Below are positions 52,116-63,921 of a stretch of 64,000 nucleotides of DNA, piece by piece (position 1 is the first letter of the stretch; every line of letters begins with the position of its first letter). The DNA lies in the NCBI GenBank assembly GCA_031002005.1, contig JARYHS010008074.1:351502932-351566931 (forward strand). Reading direction: 5' to 3'. This stretch comes from Vandiemenella viatica (lineage: Eukaryota > Arthropoda > Insecta > Orthoptera > Morabidae). The notes below the pieces were generated by a model. It ran no database searches. It was given only the letters and a program-made list of their open reading frames with translations, and was not told the DNA's origin. Position numbers and translations under genes: made by a program.

Positions 52116-53615
52116 GGCTAGGGAAACTGCAATCGGAGCATGCGCTCCATTGGAATTAATTTCAGTTCAAATTAAAATCACACAGGGGTGATAAGTCTAT
52201 TTAAAATCAATAGGAATAACCAGCATTAACGCTATCAGCAAAACACATTGTTTTCTGGTGCGGGTAGGGAATGACGAGAATAATATGACCGTAAATCACA
52301 GCGAAATAAATTAAAATAGCTAGATTATGGACGATGTTACGAGAAAAATGTAATTAGATGAATCCCTGAGGATAATAATATCGACAGCAAAGCCTTAATC
52401 TTATTAATCGACAGATTCATCAAGAGTTTTTCAATCTAAAAGATTTTGTCGAGTGTTTGAATGAGAATTTAAAAAATTTAATCAATAAGTATTGATTGAT
52501 AAGTTGTGACGAAAGATTGTGGAACTTACATGAAACGCTGAATAAACAGAAATTTCGAAAATTATATGAATAACTGTGTATTAAAGATTATTGTTTATGT
52601 CCAATTGAGACACTTATGATTTAAGGAATTGATTTTTACTTCGTATGTTTGTTAATTTACAATGTATAATAGATATTTTGCAATCATTGTTTTAGTGTAT
52701 GTTATTTTAAATATTCTTTTATATGTTAGATCATTATTGTCAGTCGTTGAACAGAGAATTACAAATGTGTAACATTACGCCATGAGAAAGAAAATCAGCA
52801 GTCATTGGCTGAGAGTTGTATCGAATGGGGCTGATAATTAGCATTAACTATGTCGAATAAGACTCACAGCTGAGAAATGTATGATAGGGGTGATATTTGT
52901 AAAATATTGATGCCAAGTCGCAATAAAGTAACTGCGATAACTTTCAGTTAAGTAGTTGAGAATTTTCTTTGGACGATGTAAGAGATGAGTGTTATCATAA
53001 CACAATAAATAATTTGTATCTTGTTGTTAGTGATATATGGAAAGCGAAACTAGCTTGTAAATATTATGTTCATTCAGTTATATTGGGGATAGCCACCCTC
53101 AACCTTAATCTCAGCGGTTTGATGATCAGGTATTCGGCGCCCCGTTGCTGCGGTTTGTGTCAGCTTTTTACTGCCGTAATAGGTCCTCAATATATACGGG
53201 TGTAGCGCTTGTGTCCGAACATATGACCCTGAAGTGGTAGTCGGGTATTTTTCCTTGGTGAGGTATCCTTGTTATAAGTGTTAAGTTGGATATTGACTTA
53301 GAATCGCTGGGCCCTGTAAGATCAGGCTGAAGGCACCCATGACGATGTTAACCTACAGCCTTATTAGGTGGAAATGGGCTGCCTACCCCCGTCCGGGGCA
53401 AGCGTACTCTATTGCCGGCCTGATCAGAATGCAGTAAATGACTAATTGTTGTTGAGGCTCCAGTGAACTCTCTGGATTGAGCATCAAGTAAACTAGCCAG
53501 ACCACAGGGTATCAACAGTTCTTCGAGGTAACGAGCCGTTGGAGCCCTTGGCGTCGCGTGAGCATAAGCGCCTGTGTTTTCATTTCACGGAGTTGATCTG
53601 TGTCTAACACCACCT
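52116..53615. other. Intergenic; unassigned GC-richer block 53090-53560
   Basis: No gene recognised. The 53090-53560 block ('ggccctgtaagatcaggctg', 'gcctacccccgtccggggca') directly abuts the Jockey-type RT fragment and may be an internal or terminal part of the same element or a separate repeat. I cannot decide from sequence alone. Confidence 0.35.
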
Positions 53616-53619
53616 GGCG

Positions 53620-54335
53620 CAGCTTACCTTCTGTTCAAGGATTTTTTGCAGTCGTCTTGTTGCGATGGTCTGCTGCCATTTGATGTGAATAAGACCGTAT
53701 TATCTGCGTACAGGGCTGCGTTTACATTCATTGATGCTGGAAAGTCAGCTGTGTCGGCGCAGGTCCCAACACTGCTTAGATACGCCTCAAAGACCCTGAT
53801 GCAAAAGGTGCGACTAGACAGTGAACTGCAAAGTAGCTTCACATACGGCCTCGGGAAGCCCACTTAATAGAGCTTTCAGAGCTGTCCGCTATGCCAGGAA
53901 TAGAGAAACCGAGCGACGTCGAGCAGCACCAGACCAACAAACTCATCCTACAATAGGCTCTTGTTGCAGTTTCCACCACACTCATCAGTTGCTGCAAGGT
54001 CAGTGACATCGTCGGAACCCCAGTCCGTAGTCTGTGATGACTCCATGGCATTGATATCAAGGCGCTCATTACTGACCGCAGGCAGTAAACTGTAGGGCCG
54101 ATAATGCTCGGGAGAGATATTATATTTTTGAGACTTCTGAATACCGATCACAAACACGTGCTTCCACGTTTGTGGGAACGTTTGAATGTGCAATACTGAG
54201 TCGAAATCAAGATGCGCCAGGTAATCGAAGGCTTGTGGTGGCAGGTTCCAGAGGATATGTTTATCCACTTGGTCGTGCTCCGGTGCCTTCTGAAGTTTTA
54301 GCTCGACGAACCATCTGGCTATCTCCGCGGTACAA
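53620..54335 (-). pseudogene. Jockey-clade LINE reverse transcriptase fragment
   Basis: The minus strand reads HILWNLPPQAFDYLAHL, LHIQTFPQTWKHVFVIGIQK and SPEHYRPYSLLPAVS (fingers, corresponding to 'YRPISLL'). Then L-L-D-V-A-R (degenerate motif A, normally LLDxxxAFD), then VGFPRPYVKLLCSSLSSRTF, and finally AALYADNTVLFTSNGSRP, where the catalytic YADD is YADN. A stretch between the last two is missing (the VPQG block). Multiple shifts and stops. Only the central RT remains; no endonuclease or tail. Confidence 0.75.
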
Positions 54336-56140
54336 ACCCGATAGTGTTATATTCATCTTATACAGCTAGGTACATATGTAGTTGATGACATACCAAGGCC
54401 ACGTAATGATCGTCATATTCAAACGACAATAATTAAAGCGTTTGATGATCAGAGAGACGACTTGAGAGCAAGTTTAACTCTCATAAAGCCAAAAGAGAGC
54501 ACATAGTTTTCAGCTCTTTCTTTTCATCCATTTTGTGTTAAAAAATACTGAAATCTTGTTACTAAGCACTAAAGCCAAATGTAATGATTCCTACATTGGC
54601 ATATGTATCTCACTGGTTCCAACTGAATTTGATAAGCTTTTTTCAATTTGTTAATTGATAATAGGACCAACAGCACAATACGAACGCCTCGCTTAGTTAA
54701 AAACCAGCCCGAGATCCTACTAGAACACGCAGATCTGCAACACGAGGTGAACATGATGATGTTTACGCTCTAGGATCCGAAAATGTCCTAACCCACCCCT
54801 TAACGCATACTATGGCAAATGTGTTACAGTAAAATCAAGAACGTTTTTACTATCCATAAGGAACAGATTACGATTTCTTCTACTTTTTTATATAAAAACA
54901 ACACTGACATTGGAGAGAAGTCGAATTCATAGTATCAGCAATATTCTCACGGTACCAGTTGTTGCTCCTAAGTCCCTACCTAAAAGACATGGCTGCTCTA
55001 CAAGTGTAACATTGATAGTGGTAGTTGGTATTTAGTGAAATAGTTAAATGCATCAGACTAAGAATAGTCCCGGTAGTACAGAATAAGTGGAGAGTATTAC
55101 ACCTTCCTTTCTAAGAAGAACATATGAGCAACAAAATAAAAAAAAAAAAAAAAATCACAGATAGCTGCACAATTGACTATTTACGGAAAGGGTGACAACC
55201 TCGGGTTTTTCTGACCATATTTCGTGATCTGTAGTTGCCACTATGCAACAAATAATGTGACTTATAATGCCGAGATGTCAAGAATCGAATATATTGAAAT
55301 AAAAAGGAATGCAGTACTGCTACTACTTCCTCCCTGCAGGCATAAGGTGCGGGCAGTCAGGAACAATGTTTATTATTATTATTATTATTGCTCGTTCTGT
55401 TAACACGACAAAATGCTGCTTGCTTTCATTGAGGAAGATACAATTTTCATTACTGTAAAGGTTAGAATAAAATTTATGCCCTACTCGATTATGAAAATTG
55501 TTATGAAATCCACGTGTCTCAGAAGTTATGTGAAGAAAAAAAGAAGTTGATTCTGCAAGTAACTGAAAGTAAAGTCGACAAAATGAAATCAGACAGGTGC
55601 TGTCAGAATGTTGTCTCCAGTAACAGCAGCTATGAGATAATGAGAATATTCCAGAGACAGAGTTGGTAAAATTTCAGCAAGTTATTTAATTAAGGTAATA
55701 TAAATCATTTCAGCTGAGTTTTTTGTGCATTGACACTATGGAACATCAGTTATATAAAATATTCAAATATTGGGGTAGTGTTTCATTAACACGGTGTGGG
55801 AGACGGTATTTATTTATTAACGGTATAAACTTTATACATTTTATATGTGAATTTAAATTAATTTCAGCTTTAACTTAGATTGCTTATCTGCGTTTAACTA
55901 AATAATTACAGAAAACCACCTAAAATCGTATTCACGCATTTGCAGGAACGAATGGTGTTACGGCTAATCATTTCACTTGTTGTCCAAGTACAATATATGA
56001 CTCCAAGACATACTAAACCAATCTGAAAAATGAACCCGAAAGCGTTGTAATCCTATAGACTGGAAACATCGCTAAATGGAAATTTCTGTTATTTTTATTT
56101 GTTTTAATTATGGTTGTTATAAATGTTAATATTGTTGGAT
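54336..56140. other. Intergenic with simple repeats
   Basis: No gene recognised. Contains poly(A) near 55135-55154 and a (TTA)n run near 55373-55390. The rest is AT-rich. Confidence 0.4.
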
Positions 56141-56144
56141 TTAG

Positions 56145-56400
56145 CTGTAACTTCTGTTTGTCTTGTGATGCTTTTAACGTTTAAAGTCTGCTGTGGCATA
56201 AAGAAGTAACCGTAACTTTTTACTACAACCTCTTCACGCTTTATGTGGACCAGAGGTCTGACAGTTTAAAATAATGATATCGTACCCTCAAAAATAAACT
56301 TACTCTTTTGACCGTTAGAGGAAACAATACCCACTTTTATAGAGATACTAGCTGTTTGCATATTACTTCTTCCAACATTAAAGTAGTTTATTGTTTGAAA
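56145..56400 (+). repeat. Dispersed repeat, copy 2 (partner near 10056)
   Basis: Matches 10056-10340 in several ordered blocks (gtcttgtgatgcttttaac, tttttactacaacctc, 'cagtttaaa', 'aatacccacttttatagag'). Same orientation, 46 kb apart. It is an old repeat of unknown class. Confidence 0.5.
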
Positions 56401-56639
56401 TAAAAGTAATCTTCTTTTCATTACAGCACTGCGATATATCTAGAGCAGAACTTTTTCAGTATTTTTTGGTCTTCAATAGTTCCCAGATGGCATCACATAC
56501 AGTAGGCTCTCAAACTTCATGCAACATAGCACCTCACACTGTTGTCTTACAACTCGTCTGCTTTTAGAGGGTCGCATATAAATACCCACGTCTGACTGGT
56601 GAAGCACAGCATTTGTAGATAAGGAGATAAGGCAGTTTA

Positions 56640-56705
56640 AATCACTTGCTATCGCCAATTCTTCTTCTTCTTCTTCTTTTTTTTTTTTTTTGGTTTTTTT
56701 TTTGA
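56640..56705. repeat. (CTT)n and poly(T) tract
   Basis: A run of TTC triplets followed by a long T run. Low-complexity; it creates spurious lysine/glutamate-rich frames on the minus strand. Confidence 0.8.
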
Positions 56706-57079
56706 TACGATTGAAAATTTTACGTTTAACTTTTAACAATACCCAGAGATTTATTTACATTTTGATCCAGTATGTAGAGGCCATCATGGGCAGATACGCG
56801 TTCTTTACTTGAAACCAATTACAGAGAAAAAAATAATAATAATGATAATCATTTTGCATATACAACACTATGAAAATAAGAGCCACTGCTTCAAGAAATA
56901 AGTGATCATTTAACAACTAAACTTAAATTATTACAATAACAAAAAGGTCGGAAACAAATGTATCCAATGTATATAGATTTATGGATACAAAAAATCTTTA
57001 TTTACTACTCTTAATAAATATATAAGGTGAATGCCGTAACTGTCCAGTTTAAGTATCAAACCTCGTCAGAGTTCTTCTA

Positions 57080-57640
57080 ATGTCCGGATGGGCAATGGAA
57101 CAAGTCACTGGTCAGAGACTCTGACCGCAATTCTCCCTCCTGGAGTCGACCGGCAGATGCCCTCCTGGAATTCATAAGTGACTCAATAGTCACTCAGAAG
57201 GAAGACCACTCTGGGATAACCAGAGCTGATTCCGACCGGTAATGGTGGACATTCCCACACCGTGCGATTTGATATGCTTTCTTCTCTACACTCGCTCCTT
57301 CTGGTTGGTGAGAGTCCACGTTTGTGCAAGTTGCTATTATATGTTCCACGGCCTATGATTAGACCTGGAGAGGCTTGAAAAAAATGCGCACTGGTTCTTT
57401 CAGCTACTGATGGGAAAATGTCGCACGTTCTGCGACCAGTTTCCTTATTATTACACTCATTTTCCCGTTTCTTAATTACTGCGTTCCACACTTCATGCTT
57501 TATGGTAACCTCTCTTTCCACCATTTCCACAACCTTGTCCATTCTGTACTTCTCAGCCAATACAGAAATCCTCGCCTCCTCACTAGTGTTCGGCTCCTGA
57601 TGCTGCTGCCGTTAGAGCTGCTGTTGAGGTTTTGTTTTAC
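57080..57640 (-). pseudogene. LINE C-terminal region after RNase H (R1/I-type)
   Basis: The minus strand starts A-E-K-Y-R-M-D-K-V-V-E-M-V and continues with a KREN-rich linker. It then shows GRGTYNSNLHKRGLSPTRRS, C-R-E-E-E-S-I-like residues and VWECPPLP, the pattern 'TGHGxYxxYLxxxxLxxxxxCxCGxxEsxxHxxxxCP' of R1/I-type LINE tails. The histidine and the first cysteine of that zinc-binding pattern are altered. The RT core is not found upstream (above 57640). Confidence 0.55.
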
Positions 57641-57889
57641 CCAGTTACCCTAATCAGTAACGTACTATACAGCCTATAAATTGTATCCCTCGGGCACACC
57701 TTCCCGAAGTTCTTGGCTCAGACGCTTCCTGCGTAGACGAAAATGAATTCAAGTGTGACGTTCTTATATGCTTTCATTGTAAAGACAGGGATTTAGAACT
57801 GCCTCTGATTTATATTTTATTGATTGCTCGTAAAGATCTTCCGCGGAACTCCATATTTGACGGAAAGTTAAATCTTTGATCTCGTTTCA

Positions 57890-59047
57890 CACTGATGTGC
57901 CAAAACATTATGACCACCTGCTTAATAGGTTGCTGGTCGACCTTTGGAACGCAATACTAATGCGGTTTGGCGTGGAAAGGATCCGGCAAGTACTTGGTAG
58001 GTTTCCGGAGGTATCTGGCACTAGATGTCTACGCACAGGTCACTGAACTTCCTTAAATTACGGGTGTGGAGCTGGCACCCGATACCGTCCCAGATGTGTT
58101 CCATAGGGTTGAGACCAGGCGAATTTGGTGGCCAAGGCATCAACGTGAGTTCATTAACATGCTCTTAGAACCAATGTAGCACGGTTTTGGCATTGCGATA
58201 CGGGCAGCTAATCGGCTGGAAGATGTCATCGTTGTAGTTGAAGACATGAAGCATGAAGGGATCTAGTTGATCACAGCTGTCATGGTGTGTTCGATCACTG
58301 CCACAGGTCTCATGTAAGCCCAGGTGAATGTCTCCTACAGCATAGCACCGCCCCAACTGGCCTGCGTCCGTGGCGCGATCGATGTTTCGAGCAGCCGTTC
58401 GGCAGGAAGACGGCGTATCCGGACACGACCATCCATATGGCATAACAAGACACGTTTCCATTGATCCACTGAGCAGTGTCGTTGATCTTGTGCCCACTGC
58501 GTTCGTAGTTGACGATGTCGTCGGGTCAACACGAGAACACGACGGAGCCTTCTGCTGCGGAGTCCCATGTTGAACAATGTGCGCTGAACGGTGTGCTCCG
58601 AAACTGTAGTGTCTGCACCAGCATTAAACATTGCCGTGAGATCAGCCACAGGTCGCCGCCTATCCTGCATTACAGAGCGGGCAAGTCTCCGACGCCCACG
58701 TTCTGTGATGAGGCGTGGACGTCCATCACCTTATCGCCCACTCGTTGTTTCACCGTCCTTCGTCCACTTTCCATAGATGTTCACTACAGTAGCAGGCGAA
58801 CAGCCAACCACCATCGCCGTTTCCGAGCTGCTCGTTCCCAGGCGCTGGGCCATAACAATCAGCCTATTGTCAAGGTCACTTATATCAGTGGATTTCCCAG
58901 CTTGTCACACGTATAATGGTTAGAAGATTCCCATGCCTCTCTGCTCCTCTTAGATAGTTATCTTACAGCATGACTTACCAACAACGTTACCTGACGGAAT
59001 TCAATATCGCAGTGGACAGTGGTCATAGTGTTTTGACTCATCAGTGT
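57890..59047 (-). mobile_element. Tc1/mariner element 2, 1,158 bp, decayed
   Basis: Inverted ends CACTGATGTGCCAAAACAT at the left and CACTGATGAGTCAAAACACT (inverted) at the right, followed by 'ATGACCAC' on each side. TA flanks the right end (59048-59049), while the left flank is CA, presumably a mutated TA. The transposase lies on the minus strand. The family differs from the element at 48808 by its termini. Confidence 0.85.
58035..58900 (-). pseudogene. Tc1-like transposase 2, catalytic residues lost
   Basis: The minus strand has a central segment (58670-58335) with RRPVADLTAMFNAGADT and VLTRRHRQLRTQWAQD. A deletion follows that fuses the strand before the first catalytic Asp directly to DGRVRIRRLPAERLLE, so the DESR-type block is gone. 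Further on, C-P-Y-R-N-A-K-T-V-L-H-W-F carries Ile in place of the second catalytic Asp. The end PWPPNSPGLNPMEHIWD keeps the Glu. Several frameshifts and stops. The catalytic triad is reduced to one residue. Confidence 0.8.
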
Positions 59048-59049
59048 AT

Positions 59050-60600
59050 CTGTTTATTGGACTTCTGAGTATTTTCCTATCACCAATCTTTATAATAGGA
59101 AGGCGTTGCAGTTTCTTACTGAAGACAATTTAATTTCTCTTTTTCGGTGCAAGTTTCAGTTTCAGTACATCGTTTTGTTTTTATCTTGAATACTAATCAA
59201 GTAGTAGAAGAAGCCTTAGCATTCCCGGTTCTAAAGTTATATCCTAGAAAGTAGTACCGCAAACAGATCCATGGCATCAACCTTTGATTAAATCTCTCAT
59301 GATGGTAATCTTGAGACACCCATACTGACAGTTCAGAGTTGCAGTTATCTTTGAGCCTGTAGTACAATTCGCTGGACAGTGAATTTACCAGGCTTTCAAT
59401 AAGTGCTGGCAATTACTATACACCCTGGATAACAAGAAGCTAATCACCCAGACGCGCAGGAGGAAACGAAAGTTCGCGAGGTGGAGATGGTATGTTATGC
59501 TATTGCAGTGATTACAAAATCAAGTCGAATTTACAAACAACTTGGCAGTACGAGCCAACTTATCAACATGACTATCCCAGCATTTTGGAAGGTGATTCCA
59601 GGAAACCACCAAAACACTGCAGTCAGGATACTCAGGATGCTGGGCCAATCCTTCCTGTAAGATTTAGTGTGATGACACTTTAATGCACGCAGCCCCACTG
59701 GTGAGTTGTTAGGGAAAGCAGGAACTGCAATAAGTTTTCCATGGAGGTGACCAACCTGCACTGCAACTAATTAATAATAAAAAATAAAAAACTGAAACAA
59801 ATAGTTATTTATACATGCATCCACTATGCAAAAGGATTTGTATAGAGTCAAACATACATAACAGTACTTGAAAATTGTGTTCTATTATATTGCTCACAAC
59901 AAAACCATTCAATTTTACTGAAATGGTACACATTAATTACCTCTAAATGAGCCACATAACTTTATTAAGTAATATAAAATTTTTCAAGTTTAGTGGTTGG
60001 GGCCTTGACTGAAGTGTTTAGCTGAAGGTATCCAAGGTTCAAAGAAATTATACAATTACAGCTGATATGAGGATATTTGTAATACCACAAGGGAGCCTAT
60101 CCCATTAATTGAAAGAGAGGTTGTAAACATTTAACGTAGCTTATCAGTTATTACACTAATGACAGCACTCCTAGTTAAACTAATCACTCAAAGCTACACT
60201 TTTTAACAGAGCAGAGAATAGGTTGGTATGATTCCTGAATCAGTAATGTTTATATAATAATGAGAGGGAATAAAAACTTGTTTATAGTTTTTCCATCTAT
60301 GAGATTTTCTGTTATGTGGAATTACAAATACCATGTATCCATCGTCATGGTATCATATCCACAGTAAATTGTTTTTTTTTTCGTCTCAATATTTTTTGTA
60401 ACATAGAGATAGCAAACCTTCTTGTAACAGAGAGATAGCAAACCTCACCTATTAATAAGCCACAAAGTGCGTGTGTATTTTTTCTGTACTTAACATTATT
60501 ATCTCATCACCTGAAGTAACTTTAACGCTAAAATGTCTTGTTTATATTTATAGTGATTGAACAGGTATAGTTCCCATTTATGATTAGCTATTCTTTGCTA
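59050..60600. other. Intergenic; unassigned frames at 59197-59412 and 59492-59761
   Basis: The minus-strand frame 59412-59197 (LVNSLSSELYYRLKDNCNSE...) has a composition like real protein but I recognise no family. The overlapping frames at 59492-59761 likewise give no match. The rest is AT-rich. Confidence 0.3.
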
Positions 60601-60619
60601 AACTTTTTTATAGGCTAAT

Positions 60620-61130
60620 TACCAACACCTTTTGACTGACAAACTGGGAGGGGAAAAAATGTTGGTCTCTCGCCTGGACACATGCACAAATTCGGTTGGG
60701 GACTGAATAATGAAGCTGCTGTATCTCCTCTCTAGGCAAGCAGACCAATAACTGTTGTAATTGGTCCTGGATACCATGGATACTGGGACGGACTTGACAT
60801 TCGAGCTGCTCCCACTCATGTACTTTTGGGGAGAGATCTGAATATCTTGCTGGCGAAATCACACACACAGCTCATAAAGACGCATGCCGTGTGTGGACAC
60901 CGTTGCCCTATTGAAAAATTACACCATGTTACTGCCACATGAGGATGAAGTATGTCCGTAACGTACCATTGCACTTTTTGTGTTTCCTGATGTCATACCC
61001 CATGTTTCGTCACAACATGACGCCAGTTATAACTCCTCTGTGCCCCATCAATAATGTGCAAGAATGGGACCTCTACCATACTCGCCACCCATTGTCATCT
61101 GAGAAAGTACAATACCAAGATTAATTGCTG
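60620..61130 (-). pseudogene. Tc1-like transposase 3, C-terminal fragment
   Basis: The minus strand contains C-N-F-S-I-G-Q-R-C-P-H-T-A-C-V, a degenerate 'FQQDNAxPHTA' block with the catalytic Asp replaced. A block matching 'DFASKIFRSLPK' follows. Then comes V-H-E-W-E-Q-L-E-C-Q-V-R (the 'IEHVWDxLxxxVR' block, catalytic Glu region altered), IHGIQDQLQQLLV and PNRICACVQAR. No inverted terminal repeats were found, so the ends are lost. The family is distinct from the other two Tc1 relics. Confidence 0.65.
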
Positions 61131-61147
61131 AACACAATGTGACGCCA

Positions 61148-61345
61148 TTAATCGTATTCATTGATTCTCAAATCGTAAAGTTTCATTTCGTTTCCTCCGC
61201 CCCTTCTGAGTGCTTCACTCCTTTTTTTGTCAGGTAATGTATTTCTCCTATGTTCTTCAAATATTTCGACCGCTTGATTCATTGCAATCTTAGTCGAAAT
61301 TGTTGTCCTAAAACCATACTGATCTGGATTCATTCCTCGAGCTGT
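61148..61345 (-). pseudogene. Small LINE RT fragment
   Basis: A 61-codon minus-strand frame opens with NPDQYGFRTTISTKIAMNQA, the 'NxxQYGFRxxxST..A' motif of LINE RT palm domains. Nothing else of the element remains on either side. Sequence after about 45 codons is low-complexity. Confidence 0.45.
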
Positions 61346-61386
61346 TATAAAATGTTAAGATTTAAGATTACGGCGCGGTTGTTGTT

Positions 61387-61412
61387 GTCGGTTTCCCCCC
61401 CCCCCACCCCCC
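61387..61412. repeat. C-rich tract at the left edge of the Penelope-like relic
   Basis: Two runs of C separated by an A. It marks the edge of recognisable Penelope-like sequence. Homopolymer lengths may be unreliable. Confidence 0.6.
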
Positions 61413-61438
61413 TATAGTTTGGTGACTACAGGAGAAAG

Positions 61439-62480
61439 TGGGTCGCCAACCTATACATGGAGTATTTCGAAGGTAAAGCTCTAGAACGTGCTGTTCTCAA
61501 ACCGACATGTTTTTTCTGCTATGTCGATGACACGTTTGTCGTGTGGCCCCATGGCATCAAAGGCTTTAAATGAATTCTTAGAACATCTCAATGGAATTCA
61601 TCCCAGCGTAAAGTTCACAATGGAACTGGAAAAGGACGGTCACCTACCTTTCCTTGACATTCTAATTGAAAGAAAACCGGACGGAACGCTAAGACATAGC
61701 GTATACAGAAAATCAACTCACACGGACCAATATTTGGGAGCCACAAGTTTTCACCATCGTGCAACGTGAAACTGTTCTAAATACGCTTGTACAAAGGGCT
61801 AGGGCGATTTCTGACAAAAAAGGCCTACTACAGGAACGGGAACAACTAAGAACTGTCTTCAGGTGGAATGGTTACACCGAAAGGCAGATAAGAAGAGCAA
61901 TTGATCGCAACCCGGAGAAAAATCCAGTACATCAAGAAGAAGCGCCTGACGCCACCGCTTTTCTGCCTTTCGCCGGAAACACCTAGAGGAAAATTGGTAG
62001 AATTCTCGCACAGCATGGAATTAAATGTTTTTATCGACCACCTGCTAAAATTCGGGACTACCTCCGCTCAGTTAAGGACGATCTTGGCCTCAGAGTTCCT
62101 GGAGTATACAGCATCCGGTGCGAGTGTGGAAAGTGCTACATAGGTCAAACCATCTGCACTGTACAAAACCAGTGTGAAGAACACAAACGCTATCTTCGCC
62201 TGGGACAGTATAGCAAGTCAGCACTCGCGGAGTATGTGTACAACCATGGCCACAGGGTTGACTTCAACAACGTTACGATGTTGGCTAGGACCTCATACTT
62301 TTGGGATTCCATAGTCAAATAAGCGATTGAAATTCGATTGGCTGATACCTACAACAGAGATAGTTGTCTATGTCTTAGCGAGGCATGGAAACCAACCTTG
62401 GCAAATCTATACAGAGAGCGTGGCACGCATGTTAAGCAACAGCCGCAAACGGCCCAATATTAACTTCTTCGGCCGACAAC
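61439..62480 (+). pseudogene. Penelope-like element RT (C-terminal part) and GIY-YIG endonuclease
   Basis: The plus strand begins V-A-N-L-Y-M-E-Y-F-E and includes the catalytic Y-V-D-D (61519-61530). After a shift it reads [20 protein letters not shown] and [29 protein letters not shown]. After another shift (61760) it reads [20 protein letters not shown]. After a third comes the linker with I-K-C-F-Y-R-P-P-A-K and the nuclease: GVYSIRCECGKCYIGQT (GIY and YIG halves), H-K-R-Y-L-R, YNHGHRVDFNNVTMLA, with a stop where a Glu of the E-A-I-E-I-R-L motif is expected. The fingers and N-terminal RT are missing. Different subfamily from the element at 13435. Confidence 0.8.
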
Positions 62481-62489
62481 GAACACCCC

Positions 62490-62639
62490 AGAATATCATC
62501 GATGATGACCGCCGTTTGGTAATGCGCCCCTATATACTTCCGCTGCTTCACCCCGACTCACGAGTATATCCTCAACTCAGCAGACTACTCAGTAAAGGAG
62601 TTCATCAAGTATCTCCTAAAGGAAAGAGGCCCATGGCGC
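62490..62639. other. Junction between Penelope-like relic and LINE ORF1
   Basis: The stretch with 'tcctcaactcagcagactac' belongs clearly to neither neighbour. It may be the Penelope-like 3' untranslated region or the LINE 5' untranslated region. Confidence 0.3.
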
Positions 62640-63921
62640 TAGAGCTCCAGTTAAGACTTGTGAGAAGGTCTTTCGCCTGGCGGCTCCCTGCCGAAACTAC
62701 CAAGGTGAGACTCGAGTACTTTGTGACCCGGCGTACGTACATCTCGCCGAGCCTATCATCGACGAAGGGAAGGACTGGTCAAGGCATGTACCCTTCCCAC
62801 CTGTGTGCGCAAAGGGTTTCAACGAGGATAAATACCTCGATGACTTAGATGCCAGACTACTGGCATCAGGTTTACCAAGCAAAGAAGGCGGGCATCCAAC
62901 CAGCCTGAAGAAGGTAAAGAGCCCCAGAACGCCGAGCAATAAAGAGGTCAAGCAATCACCTCCACACACACAGGAGGTAGAGAGCACCAGCACGCCGGAA
63001 AGCGAGGCAGCTGAGACACCCAGGAGGGACGACCACGCTGTCACGCCTCAAAGAGCCCTCTATCATCTGCATCAAGCCATCCCACCGCCACTCCAGGCCG
63101 TCAAATCAGATATGCTCCACCGGATGGCATCCCTCCCGGAAGAAGCACGGGTAGCACTGCCCATTTTCCTCACCGAATACACATCCCAGATGGCCATCGA
63201 GACAGCTATCAACAGCCTCGGTGGGCGAAGAAACCAAGACGAGTCCAAGCACCTCGATAGTCCTCTACAAAATGAGGAACAAGCAACAAAGGACCAAGCA
63301 AATACCGGAACCGTGAAAACCAATGTTTCTAGGCAAGATGAGAAACTCACGCCACAACCGGAAGCTAGACAGAGCCTGCTCCCGACCGAACCAGCAGCTA
63401 AACAACCAGCGGAAGCCAAACATCAAAGAAAAATCGAACATCCAGGAATGTTCAGAAGAATTCAACCACGATCAGCCAATGCTTGCGTTGTCAAGAATTC
63501 TGGCTTCATGCGAGGGAGTGAAACAACCAAGTGCGGTGTGTCCGCTGCGGGAGAACCCACAGCATTGTGGTTTGCACGCGTCCGCGTGAAGCCACGCCGA
63601 CATGTGCAAACTGTGGGGGTGACCATGTGGCGTGCTACGGCGGATGCGCGGTCAGGAAGAAGCTGCAAGCCTCTGCCGACAGAAGATGACACCAACCTAA
63701 TCACACCCAGACTGCAGAAGAAGAAAATCGCCGAGTAAAGAACACCAGAAAGTTAACCCTTGGTCATCCAAGCTGCCGCAGACCACTACCACGGAGCCAA
63801 GCGGAGGTCCACCACACGAATCAAAACTGTTGCGGCCATGACTGTCACCAGAAACCGGACAATCAGTTGGGGAAAATCGTCCAGCTCCTAACGCAGCTGA
63901 TTACGACGATGATCCCCAACT
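62640..63921 (+). pseudogene. LINE ORF1 (gag-like, zinc knuckles), Jockey-like
   Basis: A long frame (62670 to about 63470) starts near C-E-K-V-F-R-L-A-A-P-C-R and has a Pro/Ser/Thr/Glu-rich variable region (with KSPRTPSNKEVKQSPP and STSTPESEAAETP) and QMAIETAINSLGG. After a shift near 63470, the second frame has three Cys/His knuckles: C-x-x-C...H (first; its last Cys is a TGA), CVRCGRTHSIVVC and CANCGGDHVACYGGC. It then runs to a stop near 63921 after QLGKIVQLLTQLITTMIPN. This is the ORF1 nucleic-acid-binding protein of Jockey-like LINEs. ORF2 would lie beyond the right edge of the window. The insert is probably truncated at the left. Confidence 0.75.

Noticed and set aside
53574..53867. 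Plus-strand frame of 97 codons
   Set aside because: It is the antisense of the Jockey-type RT fragment, whose motifs are legible on the minus strand.
56473..56739. Lys/Glu-rich minus-strand frame
   Set aside because: Produced by a CTT/T low-complexity tract.
62697..63704. Minus-strand frames of about 115 and 80 codons
   Set aside because: They are antisense to the LINE ORF1 with zinc knuckles on the plus strand.
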